A stretch of 64,000 bases of DNA, from NCBI RefSeq assembly GCF_002754195.1, contig NZ_PEEU01000001.1:1798001-1862000 (forward strand), read 5' to 3'. Below the pieces are notes generated by a model. It worked only from the letters and a program-made list of their open reading frames with translations. It was not told where the DNA came from and did not search any database. Each line of letters starts with the position of its first letter. The stretch's first letter is position 1. The DNA is from Flavobacterium sp. 9. GTDB taxonomy: Bacteria; Bacteroidota; Bacteroidia; Flavobacteriales; Flavobacteriaceae. Below are positions 43,577 to 51,127 of the stretch, piece by piece. The translations under genes and the position numbers were made by a program.

Positions 43577-44493
43577 AAAAACTTTTTTGTTTACTGTTAT
43601 CAATATTCCTTTTTTCCTGTAATTCTAAAGAAAAAAACATCGCAAAAAATAATGCTGATAATTTAATGCCAGAAGAAATCAGAACCGATTTATATGGTTC
43701 CTGGGTTGGCGATTTTATTGTTTTAGAACGTGATACAACAAGAGAAGCAAAAGAAAAATACAGTAACAAAATCAATATTGTTATAAAGAAAATAACTGCA
43801 ACAGAAGTTACTGGCCAAAGCATTGTTGCCGGAAACAGCAGACCTCTTAAAGGTTTTATGAGAAGAACGGGAAATACATTTTATTTTACTCTTAAAGAAC
43901 CCGGAGATGATAAAAACGATGGTGTTTTTGATTTTGAAATAAGAAATGACACGCTTTTAGCAGGAACCTGGACAGCTTTTAATGCTAAAAAAGAAGTAAC
44001 TAAAAGAAAATTTGAACTTACTAAAAAAGAATTTAAATACGATCCAAGTGTAATGCTTCCGGAACTGGATACATATGTTGATTATGAAAATCCAAAAGAA
44101 GAACTAGTTACAGACACCGAAGATCAGGAAGATACTGAAGAAGGACAAGATTCTACATCTAATAAAAAAGCAGAACCTTATATGGAAACGGTATACAGAG
44201 CAGCTTCTGAAAAAATTTTAACAATCAATTCATCAACTCAAAAATTGAAAGAATCTGATATTAAAAACTTAAAGAAAATTGATTTGGAAATTCTTAGAAA
44301 TACCATTTTCGCCAGACATGGACTTACTTTTAAAACCAAAACCGTTCGTCAGTTTTTTGATGATGTTGAATGGTATGTTCCTATTGCAACTAGTGTCGAC
44401 AATCAATTAACTGCGGTCGAAAAAGAGAACATAGTCTTATTAAAGCGTTTTGAGAAGTACGCAGAAGACAACTATGATTCTTTTGGGAGATAA
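43573..44493 (+). CDS. YARHG-domain lipoprotein
   Basis: 306 residues with lipobox FSC (Cys15). The first half has beta strands (GSWVGDFIVLERDTTRE, GQSIVAGNSRPLKGF); a very acidic, Glu/Asp-rich linker follows (about 170-205). Near the C-terminus DLEILRNTIFARHGLTFKTKTV and VEWYVP form the YARHG domain, an extracellular domain of unknown role. Translation is coupled to DUF2306. Confidence 0.82.
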   Translation: MKKLFCLLLSIFLFSCNSKEKNIAKNNADNLMPEEIRTDLYGSWVGDFIVLERDTTREAKEKYSNKINIVIKKITATEVTGQSIVAGNSRPLKGFMRRTGNTFYFTLKEPGDDKNDGVFDFEIRNDTLLAGTWTAFNAKKEVTKRKFELTKKEFKYDPSVMLPELDTYVDYENPKEELVTDTEDQEDTEEGQDSTSNKKAEPYMETVYRAASEKILTINSSTQKLKESDIKNLKKIDLEILRNTIFARHGLTFKTKTVRQFFDDVEWYVPIATSVDNQLTAVEKENIVLLKRFEKYAEDNYDSFGR

Positions 44494-44580
44494 TTTTTTT
44501 TTGAGCTTCTGAGGTTCTAAGTTACTAAGGGACTAAGTTTTTTTCTTAGCGACTTAGCAACTTAGTTTCTTAGTAACTTA
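44494..44580. repeat. CTAAG/CTTAG hairpin array
   Basis: GAGCTTCTGAGGTTCTAAG and further CTAAG words on the left; CTTAGCGACTTAGCAACTTAG on the right, around a T-run. Between convergent genes; it reaches the trmH stop. Confidence 0.82.
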
Positions 44581-45240
44581 TCTAGGGTTTTCTTCGAAAT
44601 ATCTAGCCTCAATTCGCTTAATATCTTTAATCGAATTTTTGGCCCAAGCCAAACGTTTTTCCATAATTTCATCTTCTGACAATTGCCAGTTAATATCTGA
44701 ATTACGTAATCTGTTTGTCAGATTTTGGATTATAATTGCTGCAGAAACAGAGATATTTAAACTCTCTGTAAAACCAACCATTGGGATTTTAAGAAATCCA
44801 TCAGCTTTTTCCAGAATTTCTTCAGATAAACCATCTCTTTCCGTTCCGAAGAATAAAGCACTTGGTTTTGTGATATCAAAATCTTCCAGCAAACAATCAT
44901 TTTCGTGCGGAGTTGTTGCAATAATTTGATAACCTTGATTCTTTAAAGTAGAAATACAGTTGCTTACAGAATCATATTGATGGATATCAACCCATTTTTG
45001 AGCGCCCATCGCAATTTCTTTGTCGATTTTTTTTCCGTAACGCTGTTCGATAACATTCAGTTCCTGAATTCCAAAAACTTCACAGCTGCGCATAACGGCA
45101 CTTGTATTATGCATTTGAAAAACATCTTCTACAACAATTGTAAAGTGTTTTGTACGATCTCCAAGTACTTTGAGAAATTTTTCTTTACGGTTATCTGTTA
45201 ATATATTTTCGAGAAAAGCGAGGTAATCTAAATCAATCAT
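44578..45240 (-). CDS. TrmH-family tRNA/rRNA 2'-O-methyltransferase
   Basis: 220 residues starting at the ATG at 45240. A GTG at 45258 would overlap the promoter element, so it is rejected. SPOUT fold with the three motifs: HNTSAVMRSCEVFGI, FGTERDGLSEEIL and PMVGFTESLNISVSAAI. TrmH methylates G18 of tRNA; other members of the family act on 23S rRNA. The sequence resembles TrmH most. Confidence 0.88.
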   Translation of the reverse strand: MIDLDYLAFLENILTDNRKEKFLKVLGDRTKHFTIVVEDVFQMHNTSAVMRSCEVFGIQELNVIEQRYGKKIDKEIAMGAQKWVDIHQYDSVSNCISTLKNQGYQIIATTPHENDCLLEDFDITKPSALFFGTERDGLSEEILEKADGFLKIPMVGFTESLNISVSAAIIIQNLTNRLRNSDINWQLSEDEIMEKRLAWAKNSIKDIKRIEARYFEENPR

Positions 45241-45257
45241 TTCAATTTTATTTGGCA

Positions 45258-45265
45258 CAAAAATA
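45258..45265 (-). promoter_or_regulatory. trmH-type gene promoter -7 element
   Basis: TATTTTTG on the minus strand, 17 nt before the ATG at 45240; full TAnnTTTG match. Confidence 0.6.
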
Positions 45266-45304
45266 CATTATAAATAAAGCAGAAAGAAAAAATCATTTTT
45301 ATTT

Positions 45305-46273
45305 TCAAGACTCAAATTGTTCAATAAGTGTATTTCCTAATTTTTCATAGGACTTATTAACTCCGGTAAAATCAATTTCCAACGCTTCTTCCTTAAATGA
45401 ATCACCTTCAAAAACAGCGTCTTCATTTTTAGAATGTTTCTTTAAGCGTTCGTACATTTTCTCCAATTCATCAGTAGAATAATCAACATTAATAAAGGAG
45501 ACAAATTTCTCGATAACATTTCTCATTCCGTCATTATAATCAAGCAAAGTAACATTTTGATCTTTTTCATAAAAATCTACAAACCCCTGAAAATATTTCT
45601 CTAAAACAAGTGCTCCATATTGCTGGAAACTAATTTCGTTAATTTCTTTCGCCGTGATTCCAAAAACGCCAGGCGGCAACAAATTTGGAACCATATGCAT
45701 TCCTATCATTTTCTGATGTGATTTTAAAACCTCAATTGGTTTTCTATAAAGCAAAGCAAAAGGCATTTCAGGAAAAATCGATCTCAAATAATCGGCATTA
45801 AAGATGTGCCAGGCATCCAACTTTAGAATTAAATTCTTTTGTTCCGGGAATCTTTTTTGTCCAAGGAATATAATTACAGCTTTTAAAAGTGCCGTTTTTT
45901 TATCTAAACCTAAATTATCACTTCTTAATATTTCGTCGATAATTGGCGCTTCAGAAATCATACTATTTTCAGAAGAAGTTGCTAAAGACTGACTCAGCAT
46001 TGTAGAACCACATCTTGATACATGAAATACCAATGATTTTAATTCGATTGAATCTAATCCCGCAGACCAATCGATAACATTATCTACAGAACTAATAACC
46101 TTAAATCGCTTTGAATTAAATTCATTACTTCGGCATTTTGCAATTGTTTCATCAAAAAAAGGATCTGCATATTTTAAATCTCCCAGATAAATCCATTCAA
46201 AATAAACATCATTATCTTTTTCTACAAACTTATAAGGAATCCAATTTGAAAGAGGATGATCAACATTTTTCAT
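45305..46273 (-). CDS. Sulfotransferase family protein
   Basis: 322 residues. The 5'-phosphosulfate-binding loop is FHVSRCGSTMLSQSLA (about 84-99) and a downstream segment LLYRKPIEVLKSHQKM could be the 3'-phosphate site. It would move sulfate from PAPS to an alcohol, amine or protein acceptor. It stands in a minus-strand row with an aspartyl hydroxylase-like gene (10 nt gap) and an APS kinase (PAPS supply). Acceptor unknown. No signal peptide, so a cytoplasmic enzyme. Confidence 0.85.
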   Translation of the reverse strand: MKNVDHPLSNWIPYKFVEKDNDVYFEWIYLGDLKYADPFFDETIAKCRSNEFNSKRFKVISSVDNVIDWSAGLDSIELKSLVFHVSRCGSTMLSQSLATSSENSMISEAPIIDEILRSDNLGLDKKTALLKAVIIFLGQKRFPEQKNLILKLDAWHIFNADYLRSIFPEMPFALLYRKPIEVLKSHQKMIGMHMVPNLLPPGVFGITAKEINEISFQQYGALVLEKYFQGFVDFYEKDQNVTLLDYNDGMRNVIEKFVSFINVDYSTDELEKMYERLKKHSKNEDAVFEGDSFKEEALEIDFTGVNKSYEKLGNTLIEQFES

Positions 46274-46283
46274 TTTATATATT

Positions 46284-46967
46284 TTATTCTGCTAATAAAT
46301 TTGCGATAATTTTTGCTCCGGCTTCTGTTGGATTTAAAGAAAGTTCAGCGATAATCTTTTGCTTCATTTCTTCTGAATACTGATTCTTTTCTGATGAAAA
46401 ATTGAGATCAAAACCCATTTCAGCAAATAATTTATCAGACCAATCATTTCGAATACAATCTAAAGTCAGATGAATTCGTGGCTCTGAACTTTTATTTTCT
46501 ACGCTATGCCGAAGTTGAAAATTAGCATACCAGCACTCACCCATTTTCATTGGAACCAATTGTTTATCCACATAAAAATAAACTTCAGAATTTGTTATAA
46601 TTGGAATATGAATTCTAAAAAAACCATCTTCATAAGACGTATCATTATCAACATGCTCTTTTATTTCGCTATGAGGTCCTAATCTTAGTAAACGCACTGC
46701 TTCTTTTTCGCATTGAAACCAATCCATAATCTCTTTGAAATAAGGGCAACGATCTAGTAATTCTGTATTTACATATCCTTTATTAGCAAAAGAAGTAATA
46801 TCATTTATCAAACCAGATTGCGATCTTAAAGAAACGCTTGTCCAATTTCCTTCGTAACGTCCCGTATTAAAATGAGGCGTCCACAAATCGTTTTCGCACA
46901 TTGCGAGTTCTTCTTGTAATTTATCTATTGAAAAGGAAATTGGAAGTTTACTGGAGGAAGGATTCAT
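46284..46967 (-). CDS. Aspartyl/asparaginyl beta-hydroxylase-like 2-oxoglutarate oxygenase
   Basis: 227 residues. Fe(II) ligands are seen in IKEHVDNDTSY (His-x-Asp-type) and FQLRHSVENKS; LGPHSEIKEHVDNDT and HLTLDCIRNDW are typical of the Asp_Arg_Hydrox domain. It would hydroxylate an amino-acid side chain using 2-oxoglutarate and O2. Its small size means no TPR extension. It sits between the sulfotransferase and, 127 nt away, the APS kinase. Confidence 0.85.
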   Translation of the reverse strand: MNPSSSKLPISFSIDKLQEELAMCENDLWTPHFNTGRYEGNWTSVSLRSQSGLINDITSFANKGYVNTELLDRCPYFKEIMDWFQCEKEAVRLLRLGPHSEIKEHVDNDTSYEDGFFRIHIPIITNSEVYFYVDKQLVPMKMGECWYANFQLRHSVENKSSEPRIHLTLDCIRNDWSDKLFAEMGFDLNFSSEKNQYSEEMKQKIIAELSLNPTEAGAKIIANLLAE

Positions 46968-47094
46968 ATGCTTTTTAAACGATTAAATTAGACAGTGTTC
47001 CTTATGACTTGTAAATATATAAAATTTACAAACGTTTTATCATCAAAGAAATAGGTAAAAAAGTTTTTCTGCGGGAAGCCGGAATTCTCAAAGC

Positions 47095-47628
47095 TTAAGT
47101 TTGATTTGGCAAGCTGTCAAGAATGAAATTATAAAGCTTATGAGTCGAAAAAGGCACTGTTTCAACATCTGTTTTTAATACTAAATCGGCATTTTGAGGA
47201 ATCTCAAAAGCATCACTTATTCCTGTGAAATTATTTATTTTATTAACGTCATTATCCGGCAACAAGGCTTTTTTGTATAATCCTTTTGGATCTCTTCTGA
47301 TCAAATTATGTATAGAACAATCCAAAAATACGGTTCGGACAAATTCATGCGTTCTCAATTCGTTTCTCAGACTTTCGTAAGGATTTATAACAGACATTAA
47401 AACGATTGTGTCTTCGCTAATAAAATTTTGTCCAACATTAAAAAGTCGGCGAACATTTTCACATCTGTCTTCTTTAGAAAATCCCAAATCCCTGCAAATT
47501 GTTTTTCTATAAACATCGCCATCGATTATTTCGACTTTATAGCTTTTTTCAATTAACAGTTGCCGAACATTTTCTGCTAATGTCGTTTTTCCTGAACCTG
47601 ATAAGCCTGTAAATTGTATTAAAATCAT
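47095..47628 (-). CDS. cysC: Adenylylsulfate (APS) kinase
   Basis: 177 residues. Walker A GLSGSGKTT (8-16), the EIIDGDVYRKTICRDLGFSKEDRCENVRR APS-binding region and RRDPKGLYKKA with the switch helix. It makes PAPS from APS. No ATP sulfurylase or PAPS reductase is near, so the sulfotransferase at 45305-46273 is the likely user of its product. First gene of a minus-strand row of three. Confidence 0.93.
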   Translation of the reverse strand: MILIQFTGLSGSGKTTLAENVRQLLIEKSYKVEIIDGDVYRKTICRDLGFSKEDRCENVRRLFNVGQNFISEDTIVLMSVINPYESLRNELRTHEFVRTVFLDCSIHNLIRRDPKGLYKKALLPDNDVNKINNFTGISDAFEIPQNADLVLKTDVETVPFSTHKLYNFILDSLPNQT

Positions 47629-48058
47629 CGAAAATCACTTTTGTTTTATTCCACGTTAAAACTAGATAATTTGATATACTCAAACAATAAGTATAAATAC
47701 GCTTTTATTGCTTATCCAAAAATAGCAAAAAGAATTGTGTCATTTTTTTCAAAGAATCTAAATTCTATTGGTTGTGCCTTTAGGTACAAAATATTGGTAG
47801 TTATTTGGTACAATGTAGGTTGGCGTGCCGTAGGTACGCAACAAAACGATTACAATTGCGTACCTACGGCACGCTAAATTTATTTCAATTCTTGTTTTCT
47901 ACCAATATTGAGTGCCTAACGGCACAAAACGACACAAAACATAAAATGTCACTCTTTCATGCACATAAAAAATTAATGCCAAAACTTATAATCACTTACA
48001 TGAACTTATATGGTAACAAACAAAAATCACTATTTTTATCTTTTAATTTTAAGAAGTA
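47629..48058. other. 430-nt gene-free region with a palindromic element
   Basis: Between divergent genes (APS kinase and sirtuin). 47774-47924 is a palindromic repeat. The flanks are AT-rich without clear promoters; an ATTTTTATC word lies near 48035 and a TTG/TA pair cannot be assigned with confidence. No open reading frame above shadow length with a family resemblance was seen. Confidence 0.55.
47774..47924. repeat. 151-nt palindromic element with an 18-bp perfect inner stem
   Basis: Inner arms GCGTGCCGTAGGTACGCA (47823-47840) and TGCGTACCTACGGCACGC (47857-47874) are perfect. Outer arms AATATTGGTAG (47790-47800) and CTACCAATATT (47899-47909) also are. Outermost GTGCC..AGGTAC (47774-47787) pairs with GTGCCTAACGGCAC (47912-47924) with few mismatches. 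Confidence 0.85.
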
Positions 48059-48760
48059 ATGAAAAAGAAATTGGTTGTTTTAACCGGAGCAGGAATTAGT
48101 GCCGAAAGCGGAATCAAAACTTTTCGCGACAGTGATGGTTTATGGGAAGGTCACGATGTTATGGAAGTTGCAACTCCTGAAGGCTGGAGAAAAAATCAGG
48201 AATTGGTTCTTGACTTTTACAACAAAAGACGCCAACAGCTTAAAGAAGTGGAACCAAATTTGGGTCACAAAATCTTAGCCGAATTAGAAAAAGATTTTGA
48301 TGTTCATATTATTACTCAAAATGTAGATGATTTGCATGAACGTGCCGGAAGTACGAAAGTTTTGCATTTGCATGGAGAATTACTAAAAGTGCGAAGTATA
48401 CAAAATCGAAATACGATTCTGGATTGGAAAGAGGATTTATATACGGGCGATTTGGACGAAAACGGATATCAGCTTCGACCACATATTGTTTGGTTTGGAG
48501 AAGATGTTCCTGCACTTGAAGAAGCAATTGAAATTACAGAAACCGCCGATTATTTTGCCGTTATTGGAACTTCTTTGCAAGTTTATCCTGCTGCGGGATT
48601 AATTTCGTATACCTATAGTATTACACCCGTTTTTTATATTGATCCAAAGCCAATCGCAATTCCTAATATTCAGAATAAAGTTGAAGTTATTGCAAAAGTT
48701 GCCTCTGAAGGTGTAGCCGAATTAAGAGAAAGATTATTGGAAATAGAAAAGACAATATGA
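48059..48760 (+). CDS. cobB: SIR2-family NAD-dependent deacylase
   Basis: 233 residues with NAD motif GAGISAESGIKTFRDSDGLWE and TQNVDDLHERAGS plus LHLHGEL (catalytic His). FYNKRRQ (Tyr54, Arg57) is the acyl-recognition YxxR pair of class III, desuccinylase-type sirtuins. The Zn-binding cysteines (CxxC ... CxxC) of standard sirtuins are missing: the stretch after LHLHGELLK has none. Its last codons overlap the next gene by 4 nt. Confidence 0.9.
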   Translation: MKKKLVVLTGAGISAESGIKTFRDSDGLWEGHDVMEVATPEGWRKNQELVLDFYNKRRQQLKEVEPNLGHKILAELEKDFDVHIITQNVDDLHERAGSTKVLHLHGELLKVRSIQNRNTILDWKEDLYTGDLDENGYQLRPHIVWFGEDVPALEEAIEITETADYFAVIGTSLQVYPAAGLISYTYSITPVFYIDPKPIAIPNIQNKVEVIAKVASEGVAELRERLLEIEKTI

Positions 48761-49449
48761 TATTCGAAAGTTGGTTACAGGAATTAACACAATATAATTT
48801 AGCATCTTTATTTATTTTCTTTTTAATCGAAAATTTAATTCTGATTTTACTTTCTGTTGTTCTTGCCAAAATAATCGAATACGATAATACCAAATTGAAC
48901 AAATCCAATCGTAAATGGATTATCTCAACCTTAATTTGTAATACATTCATAACGCTTTTGGGTTTTGAATCGTATCGTTTTGGTATTCTCAAAATAGATT
49001 TTTCGCCATCGTTTTTATCAATATTCACAGACACTTTATTGCTGATTGTAGTAATGGATTTTTTTATGTTTTGTTTCCACTTTCTGGCGCATTACTTAAA
49101 ATGGTTTTATCCCATTCACGAACTTCATCATACACATGTCGAAACGAGCGTTTATAGTTTATATGTTCTGCATCCAATAGAAACTTTGGGTTTTGGGATT
49201 ATCTGGTTATTTTCAATTACGATTTTAGATTTCAATTATTTGAGTATTATTATTTATCTAATTTTAAATTTGTCGTATGGAATATTTGGACATTTAAAAA
49301 CCGATATTTTTCCTGATTTCTGGTATAAAAGCAATTTCACAAAATGGATTTCTACAACTCAATTTCATTCGAATCATCATAAACATCAATCTCATAATTA
49401 TGGTTTTTATTTTACGATTTGGGACAAAATCTTCAAAACTATTTTTTAA
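48757..49449 (+). CDS. Fatty acid hydroxylase / sterol desaturase superfamily membrane protein
   Basis: 230 residues with about four helices and the His boxes HFLAHYLKWFYPIHELHHTH and FHSNHHKHQSH, spaced as in the superfamily. It probably hydroxylates a lipid, in the membrane, using di-iron and O2. Overlaps the sirtuin gene by 4 nt (ATGA), implying coupled translation. Confidence 0.88.
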   Translation: MIFESWLQELTQYNLASLFIFFLIENLILILLSVVLAKIIEYDNTKLNKSNRKWIISTLICNTFITLLGFESYRFGILKIDFSPSFLSIFTDTLLLIVVMDFFMFCFHFLAHYLKWFYPIHELHHTHVETSVYSLYVLHPIETLGFGIIWLFSITILDFNYLSIIIYLILNLSYGIFGHLKTDIFPDFWYKSNFTKWISTTQFHSNHHKHQSHNYGFYFTIWDKIFKTIF

Positions 49450-49507
49450 ATCTCACTATTAAAGGATAATATATGACTTGTAACTTTCAGAAGTTTTAAC
49501 AATGACT

Positions 49508-49515
49508 TATATTTG
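49508..49515 (+). promoter_or_regulatory. purB promoter -7 element
   Basis: TATATTTG lies 26 nt before the ATG at 49541. An earlier ATG at 49502 would lie in the promoter, so 49541 is the start. Confidence 0.6.
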
Positions 49516-49540
49516 CACCTTTCGAACAAACAACATAACA

Positions 49541-50887
49541 ATGACTACTTTAAACGAATTGAATGCCATATCGCCAATTGACGGAAGATATAGAAGCAAA
49601 ACCCTTTCATTAGCACCTTTTTTCTCTGAAGAAGCTTTAATCAAATACCGTGTATTAGTTGAGATTGAATACTTTATTGCCTTGTGCGAAGTGCCATTAC
49701 CACAACTACCTGACGTAAATTCAAGCTTATTTGACAGTTTAAGAAATATCTATAAAAATTTCTCTACTGAAGATGCTCTTTGGATTAAAGAAACAGAGAA
49801 AGTGACCAACCACGATGTAAAAGCGGTTGAATATTTTATCAAAGATGCTTTTGAAAAACTAGGTTTATCTCAATACAAAGAGTTCATTCACTTCGGATTA
49901 ACTTCTCAGGACATTAACAATACTGCGATTCCGCTTTCTACAAAAGAAGCTTTTGAGCAAGTATATATGCCATCTTTAATTTCTTTAATTTCTAAATTAA
50001 AAGAATTAAGTGTTGAATGGAAAGATATTCCAATGTTGGCTCGTACGCACGGACAACCGGCTTCTCCTACTCGTTTGGGTAAAGAAATTTTGGTTTTTGT
50101 AGAGCGTCTTGAAGAGCAAATGCGTTTGTTATTTAATATTCCGTTTGCTGCTAAATTTGGTGGTGCAACAGGAAATTACAATGCGCATCATGTTGCTTAT
50201 CCGCAAATCGACTGGAAACAGTTTGGAAGTAAATTTGTTGAAACTGATCTTGGTTTACACCATTCTTTTCCAACGACTCAAATTGAACATTACGATCATT
50301 TTGCTGCATTTTTTGATGCTTTAAAAAGAATCAACAATATTATTATCGATTTAGATCGTGATATCTGGACGTATGTTTCAATGGATTATTTTAAACAAAA
50401 AATCAAAGCGGGAGAAATTGGATCTTCTGCAATGCCACATAAAGTTAACCCAATTGATTTTGAAAACTCTGAAGGAAATTTAGGAATCGCAAATGCTATT
50501 TTTGAGCATTTGGCTGCTAAATTACCTATTTCAAGATTACAACGTGATTTAACTGATAGTACAGTTTTACGTAATATTGGTGTTCCAATGGGACATACAA
50601 TTATTGCTTTTGAAGCTTCTTTAAAAGGTTTAAACAAATTGTTATTGAATGAAGCTAAATTTGCTGAAGATTTAGAGAAAAACTGGGCTGTAGTTGCTGA
50701 GGCAATTCAGACGATTTTACGTCGCGAGGCTTATCCAAATCCTTATGAAGCTTTGAAAGGTCTGACAAGAACAAACGAAGCTATCGATAAAAAAGCAATT
50801 CATAATTTCATTGCAACTTTAGAAGTTTCTGATGCTATTAAGAACGAATTACTAGCGATTACGCCTGCTAATTTCACAGGAATTTAA
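49541..50887 (+). CDS. purB: Adenylosuccinate lyase
   Basis: 448 residues from MTTLNELNAISPIDGRYRSKT. Acts in purine synthesis, splitting SAICAR and adenylosuccinate. The fumarase/aspartase superfamily signature GSSAMPHKVNPIDFENSEG (about 287-306) is intact, and TSQDINNTAIP and ARTHGQPASPT are also present. A terminator follows at 50911-50941. Confidence 0.97.
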   Translation: MTTLNELNAISPIDGRYRSKTLSLAPFFSEEALIKYRVLVEIEYFIALCEVPLPQLPDVNSSLFDSLRNIYKNFSTEDALWIKETEKVTNHDVKAVEYFIKDAFEKLGLSQYKEFIHFGLTSQDINNTAIPLSTKEAFEQVYMPSLISLISKLKELSVEWKDIPMLARTHGQPASPTRLGKEILVFVERLEEQMRLLFNIPFAAKFGGATGNYNAHHVAYPQIDWKQFGSKFVETDLGLHHSFPTTQIEHYDHFAAFFDALKRINNIIIDLDRDIWTYVSMDYFKQKIKAGEIGSSAMPHKVNPIDFENSEGNLGIANAIFEHLAAKLPISRLQRDLTDSTVLRNIGVPMGHTIIAFEASLKGLNKLLLNEAKFAEDLEKNWAVVAEAIQTILRREAYPNPYEALKGLTRTNEAIDKKAIHNFIATLEVSDAIKNELLAITPANFTGI

Positions 50888-50910
50888 AGAAATCACAAAA
50901 TATTTTCTCA

Positions 50911-50941
50911 AAAAAAGCTATCTTTATCGATAGCTTTTTTT
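50911..50941 (+). terminator. Terminator of purB
   Basis: Stem AAAAAAGCTATC / GATAGCTTTTTT (50911-50922, 50929-50940) with a 6-nt loop and a T-run. Confidence 0.9.
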
Positions 50942-50955
50942 ATTTATAAATCTTG

Positions 50956-51107
50956 TTAGGGTTTTAGCCCAGATTAAAATGGAAAGCCTTTTGCGAAAAA
51001 AACCATATTTTTTTGCAGGAACAGAGCGACCAACGGAAGCTTCTGGAACTGCATTAAAAAATAGGTGTTTTGAGTAAAAGCTTGAAATGGAAAGCTGGAT
51101 TAGCTCC
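50956..51107. repeat. Dispersed ~90-bp element, copy F (degenerate)
   Basis: TTAGGGTTTTAGCCCAGATT at one end and AAAGCTGGATTAGCTCC at the other match copy D's ends. The middle has expanded and lost the clear hairpin. Directly upstream of the antiporter gene. Confidence 0.5.
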
Positions 51108-51127
51108 TGAACAATAAACACCATTTT

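Noticed and set aside
45305..47628. Sulfate assimilation (cysteine) operon
   Set aside because: APS kinase stands without ATP sulfurylase or reductase genes, and its neighbours are a sulfotransferase and a hydroxylase.
49502..49540. ATG at 49502 as purB start
   Set aside because: A TATATTTG -7 element at 49508-49515 lies inside; family N-terminus MTTLNELNAISPIDG starts at 49541.
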